DNA from: Vibrio azureus
GTDB taxonomy: Bacteria; Pseudomonadota; Gammaproteobacteria; Enterobacterales; Vibrionaceae
DNA: 64,000 nucleotides
NCBI RefSeq assembly: GCF_002849855.1
Contig: NZ_CP018616.1
Coordinates: 2,046,001 to 2,110,000, forward strand
Direction of reading: 5' to 3'
Shown: positions 42,954 to 49,200 of the stretch, one piece after another
Position numbering within the stretch: the first letter of the stretch is position 1
Layout: the number at the start of each line of letters is the position of its first letter
The notes under the pieces: generated by a model
Told to the model about the DNA's origin: nothing
Seen by the model: the letters and a program-made list of their open reading frames with translations, nothing else
Databases searched by the model: none
Program-made: the position numbers and the translations under genes

Positions 42954-43859
42954 ATGAACAAAGTGCTAGAAAAAGTTGACCAACAATGGCTGAAGACTTT
43001 CCTCTGTGTTTATGAAAATAAAAGTTTTAAGCAAGCGGCGGAATTTTTATGTTTGCCGACTTCGAATGTAAGCCGGCATATTGCGTTACTCGAAGCACAG
43101 TTGGATATTCGATTATTCGATCGAACTACGCGAAAAATCTCACCAACAGAGGCTGGAGAACACCTTTATCTGCATACGCAGCCTATACTAGAAAAGCTGA
43201 ATAATGTGCTTGAGGAAGTGTCACAACCGTCTGTTGAAGTAGTAGGACAGCTTAATATTCTCATGCCAGATTCACCCGAGTTAGCGCAAGCCGTTGTCTC
43301 TTTTTTTACTCAATATCCTGCTATTTCCGTATGCTGTGATACCACGCTCAACCCTAAAGAAGATTTTCTCGATGGCTTTGACGTCGTCTTGAGTTTTCAG
43401 CGAGGCAAACTCAAAGACAATAATTGGATAGCTAAAGAAATTAAGCGCTGGCCAAGTGCTGTGCTAGCTTCCCCTCAACTGTTAACAACACACAATAAGC
43501 CATTTAGACTGACTGATTTAAGAAATGTACCTTGCATTACTAGCTTTACTGCACTGAATGGTACACCTTGGGTATTTAAAAGCACAACGGGTGAACCATT
43601 AACTCAAAGAGTCAAATCGACATTTAAAGTCAACAGCGGCCAACTTGCGAAAGCAGGTGCATTGGCAGGGGTGGGATTCGCGATATTGCCTGTCGACTTA
43701 TGCAGGCAAGAAATCGAATCAGGCACACTGCAAGTTATCCCACTCGAACTCGAACCTGAAGATCTCGTCTTGTATGCTTTTTATCCCTCTAGAAAGTATC
43801 TGGCCAAAAAAGTCCCTGCCTTTATACAACACCTATGTTATCAAGCGAATAGAAACTGA
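42954..43859 (+). CDS. LysR family transcriptional regulator
   Basis: 301 residues from the ATG at 42954; a GTG at 42918 is an alternative. The winged helix-turn-helix is typical (LKTFLCVYENKSFKQAAEFLCLPTSNVSRHIALLEAQLDIRLFDRTTRKISPTEAG), followed by a periplasmic-binding-like effector domain. It is divergent from the accD-like gene with under 100 bp between, so it likely controls that gene. Its last codons (QANRN and stop) lie inside the left copy of a ~61-bp repeat whose second copy, encoding QANKN and stop, sits at 48294. It therefore marks the left edge of the cargo region. Confidence 0.9.
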   Translation: MNKVLEKVDQQWLKTFLCVYENKSFKQAAEFLCLPTSNVSRHIALLEAQLDIRLFDRTTRKISPTEAGEHLYLHTQPILEKLNNVLEEVSQPSVEVVGQLNILMPDSPELAQAVVSFFTQYPAISVCCDTTLNPKEDFLDGFDVVLSFQRGKLKDNNWIAKEIKRWPSAVLASPQLLTTHNKPFRLTDLRNVPCITSFTALNGTPWVFKSTTGEPLTQRVKSTFKVNSGQLAKAGALAGVGFAILPVDLCRQEIESGTLQVIPLELEPEDLVLYAFYPSRKYLAKKVPAFIQHLCYQANRN

Positions 43860-43902
43860 AGTAAACATTACTATTCCACCTTTATTAAACTCATATTGCC
43901 TG
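43842..43902. repeat. Direct repeat DR1, left boundary of cargo module B
   Basis: 61 bp, same orientation as DR2 (48294-48353), with about 54 positions identical, including the last 25 bp without a mismatch. It contains the 3' end of lysR (QANRN, stop) and, on the other strand, the last nine codons and stop of the retropepsin-like gene (GNMSLIKVE). The retropepsin-like frame here closes within six codons upstream, so only a remnant remains. Confidence 0.85.
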
Positions 43903-43941
43903 GTAAACGGGCACAATACCCTTAAATAGGCCACCTGCACC

Positions 43942-43998
43942 AGATGAAAAAGCACGGTAATAGATATGAATATCTACGGGTATCGCCCTCTTTCATCT
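43942..43998. repeat. Nested inverted-repeat element
   Basis: Outer arms AGATGAAA (43942-43949) and TTTCATCT (43991-43998) enclose a perfect TAGATAT-GA-ATATCTA hairpin (43961-43976). It lies between DR1 and the stop of the CNF-like gene; it could be a transcript end, a recombination site or a protein-binding site. Confidence 0.6.
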
Positions 43999-44051
43999 GC
44001 CTTGAGTTTAATCTTACTCATCAAAGATAATTAGTAACTCTCGATTGTGGA

Positions 44052-44942
44052 TCACAATTTTGGGGTTAAACTGAACATCGCACTACTTATCGAGCGGGTT
44101 TCAAAACTATTTTTATCTACAGCCATATCATCCCCTAACACTTGGACATTGATTTTGCCTTGCTTTTTGCTGACCAAAGCCAATGCATTACCTACTCGGG
44201 GATCTTTATTTTCAGGGGTTGAGTCATAATCAAAGTACTTTACATTATGTTCACTTGTAAGAGGCCTATCGTCACCACAATATACAAGTACAGATTGGTC
44301 AAATTTGCTAGATAAGTAACTTACGAGCTCTTGGTTATTGGCACACTGGATATTACTTGGATCCTCACTGGTTAACAACGCTATACTTTTTGCAATTGAT
44401 TCAGCCCCCTTTTCACCAGTAACCCATACAGTCTTTTCATTTTCATGCTGACCTGCATGCAGCGCAAATAGTTTATTCATTTTAGTTGCAAAAACTACTG
44501 AACATCCTGATAATGCCCCACCATGAATTAATAGCGGCTCACCTTCTTTCACGTTATTTAAATCAAATGATATTCTAAAAGTACCTTTGTCACCATTATC
44601 GATCTCCAGAACATTCAAATTATCTTCGAATTGTGTTTGATGATAATATTGGCCTATTGGGCTTCCTGGCAACATTTCTGCCGAAGTGACATTTTTTCCT
44701 GTGAAATAAGCCAGTCCTGGTTTACTTGCAGCTGATTCCTCACGAACTTCCTGCCTTTTCGCATCATTCTGTACATGGGAGATAGAGAAAGGTAAGCGAT
44801 CACAAGATCCATTATTATCGATAATCCCCTTTCCAATTAACGGTGTCAATTCTCCTTGAATTACAGTTGAAATATCGTCACTTTTTTTCCGCGATATTTC
44901 AACTGTACTAAATTTATTTCTCTTAGGATCACGTAACCACAT
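44052..44942 (-). CDS. CNF-like Rho-activating deamidase domain
   Basis: 296 codons from the first ATG; the frame is open upstream to a TAA at about 45015, so the real start probably lies in the next upstream frame (see 44984-45244). The core ALSGCSVVFATKMNKLFALHAG puts Cys147 and His162 fifteen residues apart, the same spacing as the catalytic Cys866 and His881 of CNF1. The context around them (LSGC, WVTGEKGAES) also fits the CNF/DNT family. These enzymes deamidate a Gln in Rho GTPases and lock them active. No translocation or receptor domain is present, so delivery must come from elsewhere; the contractile tail genes are the obvious candidate. AT-rich, unlike the tail genes. Confidence 0.8.
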   Translation of the reverse strand: MWLRDPKRNKFSTVEISRKKSDDISTVIQGELTPLIGKGIIDNNGSCDRLPFSISHVQNDAKRQEVREESAASKPGLAYFTGKNVTSAEMLPGSPIGQYYHQTQFEDNLNVLEIDNGDKGTFRISFDLNNVKEGEPLLIHGGALSGCSVVFATKMNKLFALHAGQHENEKTVWVTGEKGAESIAKSIALLTSEDPSNIQCANNQELVSYLSSKFDQSVLVYCGDDRPLTSEHNVKYFDYDSTPENKDPRVGNALALVSKKQGKINVQVLGDDMAVDKNSFETRSISSAMFSLTPKL

Positions 44943-44983
44943 TTCTTTAGCATCTTTGGATGAGTTAGTTACAAGCTCAATAG

Positions 44984-45244
44984 TTAGAGGGACCTTAGAT
45001 AACTTTTTTTATCTCGCCCATGACTACTACTGAAATTAGCTTTAAATCTGGATATGTGTCCTAAATTTTCTTTCTTTTGATTTTCTTTCTTTTGTCTAAA
45101 TTCTTTATCTGTAAAATTTTTAATTGATTTAACATTTTCTAAATTTTCAAATTTATCTGGTTGCTTGTTTGTAACATTTAAAGCAAACATTGACCGTATA
45201 TTATTTAAATCTATTATTGGCATGAAGTAAGTACTTAAAATCAT
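44984..45244 (-). CDS. N-terminal part of the CNF-like protein in a different frame
   Basis: 86 codons, Asn/Lys-rich, with NLENVKSIKNFTDKEFRQKK near the middle and no known domain. It ends 41 bp before the first ATG of the CNF-like frame. Near its end, GAT AAA AAA AGT contains seven As; a -1 slip (or one more A) there joins it smoothly to KLSKVPLTIELVTNSSKDAKEMWLRD, giving one protein of about 390 residues. The NVKSIKN segment resembles NVKSIRN in the ART-like effector, perhaps a loading signal. Alternatives: programmed slippage, a pseudogene, or a homopolymer miscall. The start codon is weakly supported. Confidence 0.6.
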   Translation of the reverse strand: MILSTYFMPIIDLNNIRSMFALNVTNKQPDKFENLENVKSIKNFTDKEFRQKKENQKKENLGHISRFKANFSSSHGRDKKSYLRSL

Positions 45245-45297
45245 TGGACTATAGATTTTTTATCATTATCCTCTCCCTGCCATCAATATCACGAGAC

Positions 45298-45310
45298 TAT
45301 TTCTGAAATA
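45298..45310 (-). promoter_or_regulatory. Palindromic operator-like motif upstream of the CNF-like gene
   Basis: TATTTCTGAAATA: 6-bp inverted arms around one base. It lies within GACTATTTCTGAAATAT, shared exactly with the copy before the polyproline gene. Confidence 0.7.
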
Positions 45311-45552
45311 TGCTGAAAAATCTCTACAGCTACCTTCTGATCCTGATTTTTGTTGTATATGATTCCTATTATGACAAATGTTCGACTTTGCTATCCCCTC
45401 TCAGGCCTCCTAAAACGCTCTAAGCGGATATTTGGACGCTTGTTTAGAGCAGCTCTATAAACCCATAACCCTTTGAAAATCCTGACGCTTTTAGAACGAT
45501 TTATAGAGTAAAAATCACTTTCGGAGAATCAAACATGAGTAAATCATAAATA

Positions 45553-45811
45553 ACTACACTTTCTGTCATTGTAATTTATAGATCAGGAACCTGCGTTACT
45601 CTCTTTTTGTGAGCAATCAATTTTGAAAAAATACATTTACTTAAAACCCGCTTGAGACACTGCCTCTCTAACTCTTTCTAATCCTTAAAGAGATCCTTCA
45701 CCTTTAAATGAGATCTTTCAAAAGATGACAAAAACAAGTCTGACTATTTACTTTCAATGGCTTAGAAACATATCTAGGAAACTATCTTTGTGATTTTATT
45801 TAAAAAACCAT
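45553..45811. repeat. Divergent ~250-bp repeat R2a (module B)
   Basis: Aligns at roughly 70% with 52508-52758. Best-conserved parts are ATCAATTTTGAAAAAATA (about 45626) and GAGATC...TTTAAATGAGATCTTT (about 45692-45722). Non-coding in all frames by inspection. It lies upstream of the last gene of its module, as R2b does. The rest of the 850-bp gap 45245-46100 holds the operator-like motif and AT-rich sequence but no convincing gene. Confidence 0.7.
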
Positions 45812-46001
45812 TTATCATATTATTTAAATTACACTTTAACGATAAAATAGAGCCACAAGTATTCTTATTGCCTAAAAAATATATTATTTTTTCGTATTAG
45901 TAATTATTTCCCGTTAAATTCAAGCAAAAACTACACATATCTAAAACCTGTTCTATACCCATAAGGCAGCTCAATATGAACTTTTCATATGTTTTCTTTG
46001 C

Positions 46002-46032
46002 AAAAACACCTCCGTTCTGGAGGTGTTTTTTA
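46002..46032 (-). terminator. Terminator downstream of the polyproline gene
   Basis: AAAACACCTCC / GGAGGTGTTTT, 11-bp stem with a 5-nt loop; T-rich on both sides, so bidirectional. Confidence 0.85.
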
Positions 46033-46042
46033 TCTGAATCTC

Positions 46043-46071
46043 GATGTGCACTAAGTGACGTTACGTTAAAT
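46043..46071 (+). other. dif-like (XerCD) site 1
   Basis: Left arm GATGTGCACTA, 7-bp centre AGTGACG, right arm TTACGTTAAAT. The right arm differs from the Vibrio XerD-binding arm TTATGTTAAAT at one base; the left arm matches AGTGCGCATTA at 7 of 11. The centre is 7 bp rather than 6. Part of a longer repeat with 46949-46994. Confidence 0.5.
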
Positions 46072-46100
46072 CGACCGCCTAGGCACAACGAACATTATGG

Positions 46101-46712
46101 TTAATTATCTTTTCGAGATAAAATCTTAGCCTTCAGCTCTTCCATCATACCTGACGAACCAGTTACCTTTGCATGATTGGCAACATAAGTAGACGCCTTG
46201 AATTTGTTAGCTGCATCATTTGTTGCTTTTTCTTTATTTGCTTTATCAAGTACATTCCCGTCAATTTTAGCCCACTCTCCTTTTCTTTTTGGGGTGCTTA
46301 CCTTAGATAAAGGCGGAGGTGGAGGTGGAGGCGGTATAAGTGTACCTCCAACATTAGCCACTATTTTTTGTGTTGTTAAATTTTCAAAACAAGAAGAGAC
46401 ATTCTGTTTAATTACACCCTCTGTAATCGGCTTTTTTTGCTCCTTTTTTTGGGGAGGAACAGGGCCACTTCCTAACTTCTTGTTCAATTCACTCATAAAA
46501 GCAATCTTCTTATCCCGACCCTTAGAATCTAATTTTACTCCAATATCTACCAGTTTAGGTGAACCGTTTATTCGTGTGGCGGGCATGTTAAACCTCTCCC
46601 TTACAGAGGAAGCGAGTACATTACGAGTTTGTTTAACTTGCAGTGAATTATTAGCACCTTCACTTTCCCTAGCCAAATTTTCAAACATTGAAGCCAATTT
46701 ATCAACTTTCAA
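46101..46712 (-). CDS. Polyproline protein, candidate actin-targeting effector
   Basis: 203 residues. The start is TTG at 46712 with CTGGAG 7 nt upstream; no ATG gives the full frame. Features: KIAFMSELNKKLGSGPVPPQ near residue 75, an eight-proline run (IPPPPPPPPLSK) near 127-135 as in profilin-binding FH1/WASP-type regions, and a basic helical C-terminus (SSGMMEELKAKILSRKDN) that might be WH2-like. No signal peptide or known enzyme domain. Polyproline next to short amphipathic helices is the arrangement of bacterial actin nucleators such as VopL/VopF, but I cannot confirm a WH2 consensus. It lies between two dif-like sites and has its own operator-like motif and terminator. Confidence 0.6.
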   Translation of the reverse strand: MKVDKLASMFENLARESEGANNSLQVKQTRNVLASSVRERFNMPATRINGSPKLVDIGVKLDSKGRDKKIAFMSELNKKLGSGPVPPQKKEQKKPITEGVIKQNVSSCFENLTTQKIVANVGGTLIPPPPPPPPLSKVSTPKRKGEWAKIDGNVLDKANKEKATNDAANKFKASTYVANHAKVTGSSGMMEELKAKILSRKDN

Positions 46713-46814
46713 AAAATACTCCAGAATTAGTTTCTTTTCATATCATCAACTTAGATTTAATTTACATTGTTATTATCCACATCCCAGAATTGACGTCGTG
46801 TGACTATTTGTGAC

Positions 46815-46827
46815 TATTTCTGAAATA
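46815..46827 (-). promoter_or_regulatory. Palindromic operator-like motif upstream of the polyproline gene
   Basis: TATTTCTGAAATA, identical to the motif at 45298, about 100 bp before the TTG start. Downstream on the plus strand it is followed by ATCC, as in the ART copy. Confidence 0.7.
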
Positions 46828-46917
46828 TCCAGCACTGCTCAAAACTCACATTTTAAGCAGGGCTGTTTTTTTTGTGTTTATTATTCCTGTTATGTTCAAT
46901 CGAGTGACTTCGTAGCG

Positions 46918-46947
46918 AAGAACGGCTCCCAATCGGGAGCCGTTCTT
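46918..46947 (-). terminator. Strong hairpin between polyproline and ART-like genes
   Basis: Perfect 13-bp stem AAGAACGGCTCCC / GGGAGCCGTTCTT with a 4-nt loop; it insulates the polyproline gene from upstream transcription. Confidence 0.8.
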
Positions 46948-46960
46948 GTGTCTGAATCGG

Positions 46961-46989
46961 AGTGCGGACTAAGTGTCGTTACGTTAAAT
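46961..46989 (+). other. dif-like (XerCD) site 2
   Basis: Left arm AGTGCGGACTA, 7-bp centre AGTGTCG, right arm TTACGTTAAAT. Compared with V. cholerae dif1 arms (AGTGCGCATTA and TTATGTTAAAT, from memory), 19 of 22 arm bases agree. Same orientation as site 1; the two enclose about 0.9 kb containing the polyproline gene. Confidence 0.55.
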
Positions 46990-47030
46990 CTACCTCGAAC
47001 GAGCGTGATCGTGTAACAACAAGATAGACG

Positions 47031-47054
47031 AAAGACCGCCAATTGGCGGTCTTT
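47031..47054 (-). terminator. Terminator of the ART-like gene
   Basis: AAAGACCGCC / GGCGGTCTTT, 10-bp stem with a 4-nt loop, 31 bp after the stop. Confidence 0.85.
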
Positions 47055-47084
47055 CTAAAAATCGCAATTCGGATATTATGTTTA

Positions 47085-47747
47085 CTATGATCCATTTGGT
47101 GTAAATGGCTCAGGTTTTCCTAATGTACAATCTACAACGGCTATCGGTTTAACATTAGCATTAGGCTCCAAGATCCAACCAGATTCAGATCGGCTTCCCT
47201 GAGTTAATAAGCTTCGCTTAACCTCAACAACAACTAAATAGTGATCTCGTGCATATCCATTCCCCACATCCTTACTTGCTGTATATTCAGGTAAGTTTCT
47301 TCCTCTCCCTATTTGATCATGAAAACGAGATTTTTTCGCATACCTTGAAGGTATCTTTTTTTTGGGTTTCAATTCAGGCATAGCGATTACGTCATTTTTA
47401 CTAACACCTGATGCTGTTTTATTTTGCAATATATTTTCAGCCTGCACACGATTAGTACCTCTCCACAAAACCACATATTCATCAGAGCTCGCGTGCCTTA
47501 CTAAATCATCATCTGTAGGAAAAAAATCAAACGGAACCACATCTGATGCATCTTCTGATGTACCATCTTTTATAGAAAATAAGTCCAAGTGCAATACGTT
47601 ATTATCTTCCATACTTGTTAAAAAACGAGGACTGTTTCGTATACTTTTCACATTGGAGGCAAAATGGGAAGGATTTTGACCTACTGTCCCAGATACGGGG
47701 GATACGGGGGATACGGGGGATACGGGGGATGCAAGGGATACGGGCAT
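47085..47747 (-). CDS. ADP-ribosyltransferase-like effector
   Basis: 220 residues. The N-terminus is a Pro-Val-Ser repeat encoded by tandem 9-bp units, followed by FASNVKSIRNS. The C-terminal domain fits an R-S/T-E ART: Arg96 in VVLWRGTNR, an STS-like YTAS at 155-158 in NLPEYTASKDVGNGYA, strands LVVVEVKR, and Glu188 in GSRSESGW before ILEP. It resembles DUF4765-type toxin domains. ARTs attach ADP-ribose from NAD to host proteins; the target is unknown. No signal peptide. It follows the truncated tail-end copy but has its own terminator and operator-like motif. No immunity gene is evident, which favours a eukaryotic target. Confidence 0.65.
   Translation of the reverse strand: MPVSLASPVSPVSPVSPVSGTVGQNPSHFASNVKSIRNSPRFLTSMEDNNVLHLDLFSIKDGTSEDASDVVPFDFFPTDDDLVRHASSDEYVVLWRGTNRVQAENILQNKTASGVSKNDVIAMPELKPKKKIPSRYAKKSRFHDQIGRGRNLPEYTASKDVGNGYARDHYLVVVEVKRSLLTQGSRSESGWILEPNANVKPIAVVDCTLGKPEPFTPNGS
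47692..47745. repeat. In-frame 9-bp tandem repeat (GATACGGGG)n
   Basis: Four perfect and two degenerate units at the 5' end of the ART-like gene, encoding Pro-Val-Ser. Copy-number change alters the length of the N-terminal linker without a frameshift. Confidence 0.9.
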
Positions 47748-47816
47748 AAATATCTCAAGGTCGTTGAATTACATAATTCATCATTATATCCCCCTCTTTG
47801 AGCAAACTCACAATAC

Positions 47817-47829
47817 TGTTTCTGAAATA
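47817..47829 (-). promoter_or_regulatory. Operator-like motif inside a putative promoter of the ART-like gene
   Basis: TGTTTCTGAAATA, one base different from the other two copies. On the minus strand TTGTCA and TATTGT stand 17 bp apart around it, a sigma70-like arrangement with the palindrome in the spacer, as for a repressor site. Confidence 0.6.
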
Positions 47830-47920
47830 TCCTGACAACCTCTACCGCCCAAAGAAATGCACATTTTCGCTTTGTTATAACATTGGGCGCTTTACATTAT
47901 TTGGTCTTAGGCCATGGAGA

Positions 47921-48118
47921 TCATTCTATTTGATAGCTACCTGCAGAACTCCCAGCGTCAACCGTGACCTGAGCATTTTGCGTGATTTCGTCTATCACTG
48001 CATGGGCAATCGCTTCGGCCATGGCGGCGCTTTTCGCGTGTGGGCCATTGGTCTCAAACCCTCTCGCTTGTAACTCTTTAACGAGTTTGTTTGTCAGTGA
48101 CGTTTTATCTAACGCCAT
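47921..48118 (-). CDS. Duplicate of the 65-aa tail-terminal protein
   Basis: Its predicted protein is identical to the one at 55014-55211. At DNA level I counted about ten differences over the ~380 bp shared with the intact tail end. It starts at an ATG overlapping the stop of the spike fragment (TAATG), as in the intact copy. The protein ends AQVTVDAGSSAGSYQIE. Whether this copy is expressed is doubtful because its upstream partner is truncated. Confidence 0.75.
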   Translation of the reverse strand: MALDKTSLTNKLVKELQARGFETNGPHAKSAAMAEAIAHAVIDEITQNAQVTVDAGSSAGSYQIE

Positions 48119-48300
48119 TATTTACCCGCCTTAACCGTTGAAGATAAATCAGAGTGAGGTTTGCCCGTGTAAGCGCAAATACAATCGCCTTGCACCACAC
48201 CTTTACCCCCATTCATGGTGATAAGGTCAGCGCTAAAGCGTATGTTCTTAGCACTGGCTTCGATGTCTTTCTCAACCTTAATCACCTGATTTCCAAGCAA
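48118..48300 (-). pseudogene. Truncated 3' end of the tail spike gene
   Basis: Sixty codons matching the C-terminus of the hub-spike at 55211-56791 with one residue change (Ile for Met). It includes the tip motif CICAYTGKPHSDLSSTVKAG. Similarity to the intact gene stops at CCAAGCA (48299), exactly where DR2 begins. It has no proper start (first in-frame codon TTG) and no Shine-Dalgarno, so it is a displaced gene end, comparable to orphan ends in Rhs/CdiA loci. Confidence 0.85.
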
Positions 48301-48353
48301 ATAAAAACTGAAGTAATATGACTACTCAACCTTTATTAAACTCATATTGCCTG
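48294..48353. repeat. Direct repeat DR2, boundary between cargo modules A and B
   Basis: Second copy of DR1. It encodes QANKN and stop (lysR end) on the plus strand and, on the minus strand, the last nine codons and stop of the intact retropepsin-like gene. It abuts the spike fragment with the shared junction CAAGCA. Confidence 0.85.
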
Positions 48354-49200
48354 ACTGGAAATTAATTTTCACAACAAAAGACTTAAAAAAATCAGTCCCT
48401 AATATACCGTCCATTCTAAACTCATCATCAAAGGGATAAAGTAAGGCATCACTTTTAAAAGGAATCTTGCCTGCGATATTGAAGTCTGTTTTTATGTTTC
48501 GGCAATCTAAACCTTCCCCTAAATCCATATCACAGACGTTTATCTTTTCTTTAGGATCAACTTTTTGAGAAGCAAAGAATGACGATGATGCCCCAGTATC
48601 TAACACCATCGAGTAAGCTTTATTTTTAGAATGCAAAGGTACCGTGATTCCCTCAGCTTCACCTTTAAACGGAAATGAAAGTTCGTCGCGTTTTTTTCTG
48701 ACTTCTGCATGATTTTCTACAACGAGTTTATTCTTTGAGTAGTCAATCGTTAATACTTTTCCTGTAAACAGCCCTTTGCCTATAACGAGCTGATTCGCTT
48801 CTTGGCTTGGTTGTTCTCCATTTTTAGTAACCGTTACTCCCCAGGGCTTAAAATCTACACCTTTCAGATCTTTAAAAGACATACAGCTGATGAATAGTTC
48901 AGAGATGATAAACTCGCTATCATATGACATGTCACCATCAAGATTCATACTTCTAATCTTTTCACCAGTATACTTTAGTTGATTAAAATTGCTGACTTGT
49001 TCCTTTGGTATGTGGATGCTAAATGAAGAGCCTAAATCAAAGAGCGCTTGATACTCTCTTTTATTGATCGTTAAAGTTAAATAAGGAAGGTTAAATTTAT
49101 CTAGTTTTAAAGGGATCTCTATTTTATTACAGTTTTCCGTAGAATAAGCTTTTGTTGATAGAGTAAAAATAAAAATACACAATAGGTAAAACTTCTTCAT
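48322..49200 (-). CDS. Secreted bilobed retropepsin-like aspartyl protease
   Basis: 292 residues from the ATG at 49200, with a signal peptide (MKKFYLLCIFIFTLSTKAYS). Two retropepsin-like lobes are visible: lobe 1 has a degenerate motif ALFDLGSSFSI (Asp55-Leu-Gly), and lobe 2 has an intact MVLDTGASSSFF (Asp201-Thr-Gly) and the family ending DGILGTDFF. An intact pepsin-type enzyme uses both Asp-Thr/Ser-Gly motifs, so activity may be weakened or depend on the second lobe. Periplasmic. The 3' end lies in DR2, and a remnant of the same 3' end is in DR1 beside lysR. Function in the locus is unknown. Confidence 0.75.
   Translation of the reverse strand: MKKFYLLCIFIFTLSTKAYSTENCNKIEIPLKLDKFNLPYLTLTINKREYQALFDLGSSFSIHIPKEQVSNFNQLKYTGEKIRSMNLDGDMSYDSEFIISELFISCMSFKDLKGVDFKPWGVTVTKNGEQPSQEANQLVIGKGLFTGKVLTIDYSKNKLVVENHAEVRKKRDELSFPFKGEAEGITVPLHSKNKAYSMVLDTGASSSFFASQKVDPKEKINVCDMDLGEGLDCRNIKTDFNIAGKIPFKSDALLYPFDDEFRMDGILGTDFFKSFVVKINFQSGNMSLIKVE

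Noticed and set aside
43645..43929. Plus-strand frame overlapping the lysR 3' end and DR1
   Set aside because: Shadow of lysR in another frame, with no start signal and no family resemblance.
43942..43998. Integron attC or VCR site
   Set aside because: The nested inversion lacks recognisable R'/R'' core sites (GTTRRRY) and does not resemble known Vibrio VCR sequences.
44052..44942. Toxin-antitoxin or contact-dependent inhibition toxin with immunity gene
   Set aside because: No small immunity-like gene adjoins any of the three module-B effectors, and the CNF-like catalytic pair points to eukaryotic Rho GTPases.
46198..46803. 201-codon plus-strand frame opposite the polyproline gene
   Set aside because: Poly-Gly/Val composition is the mirror of the proline codons; no Shine-Dalgarno; the minus-strand gene has a good ribosome site, terminator and operator-like motif.
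47692..47745. CRISPR-like or phase-variation tract
   Set aside because: Units are 9 bp and contiguous, with no spacers; being a multiple of three, changes in number cannot shift the frame.
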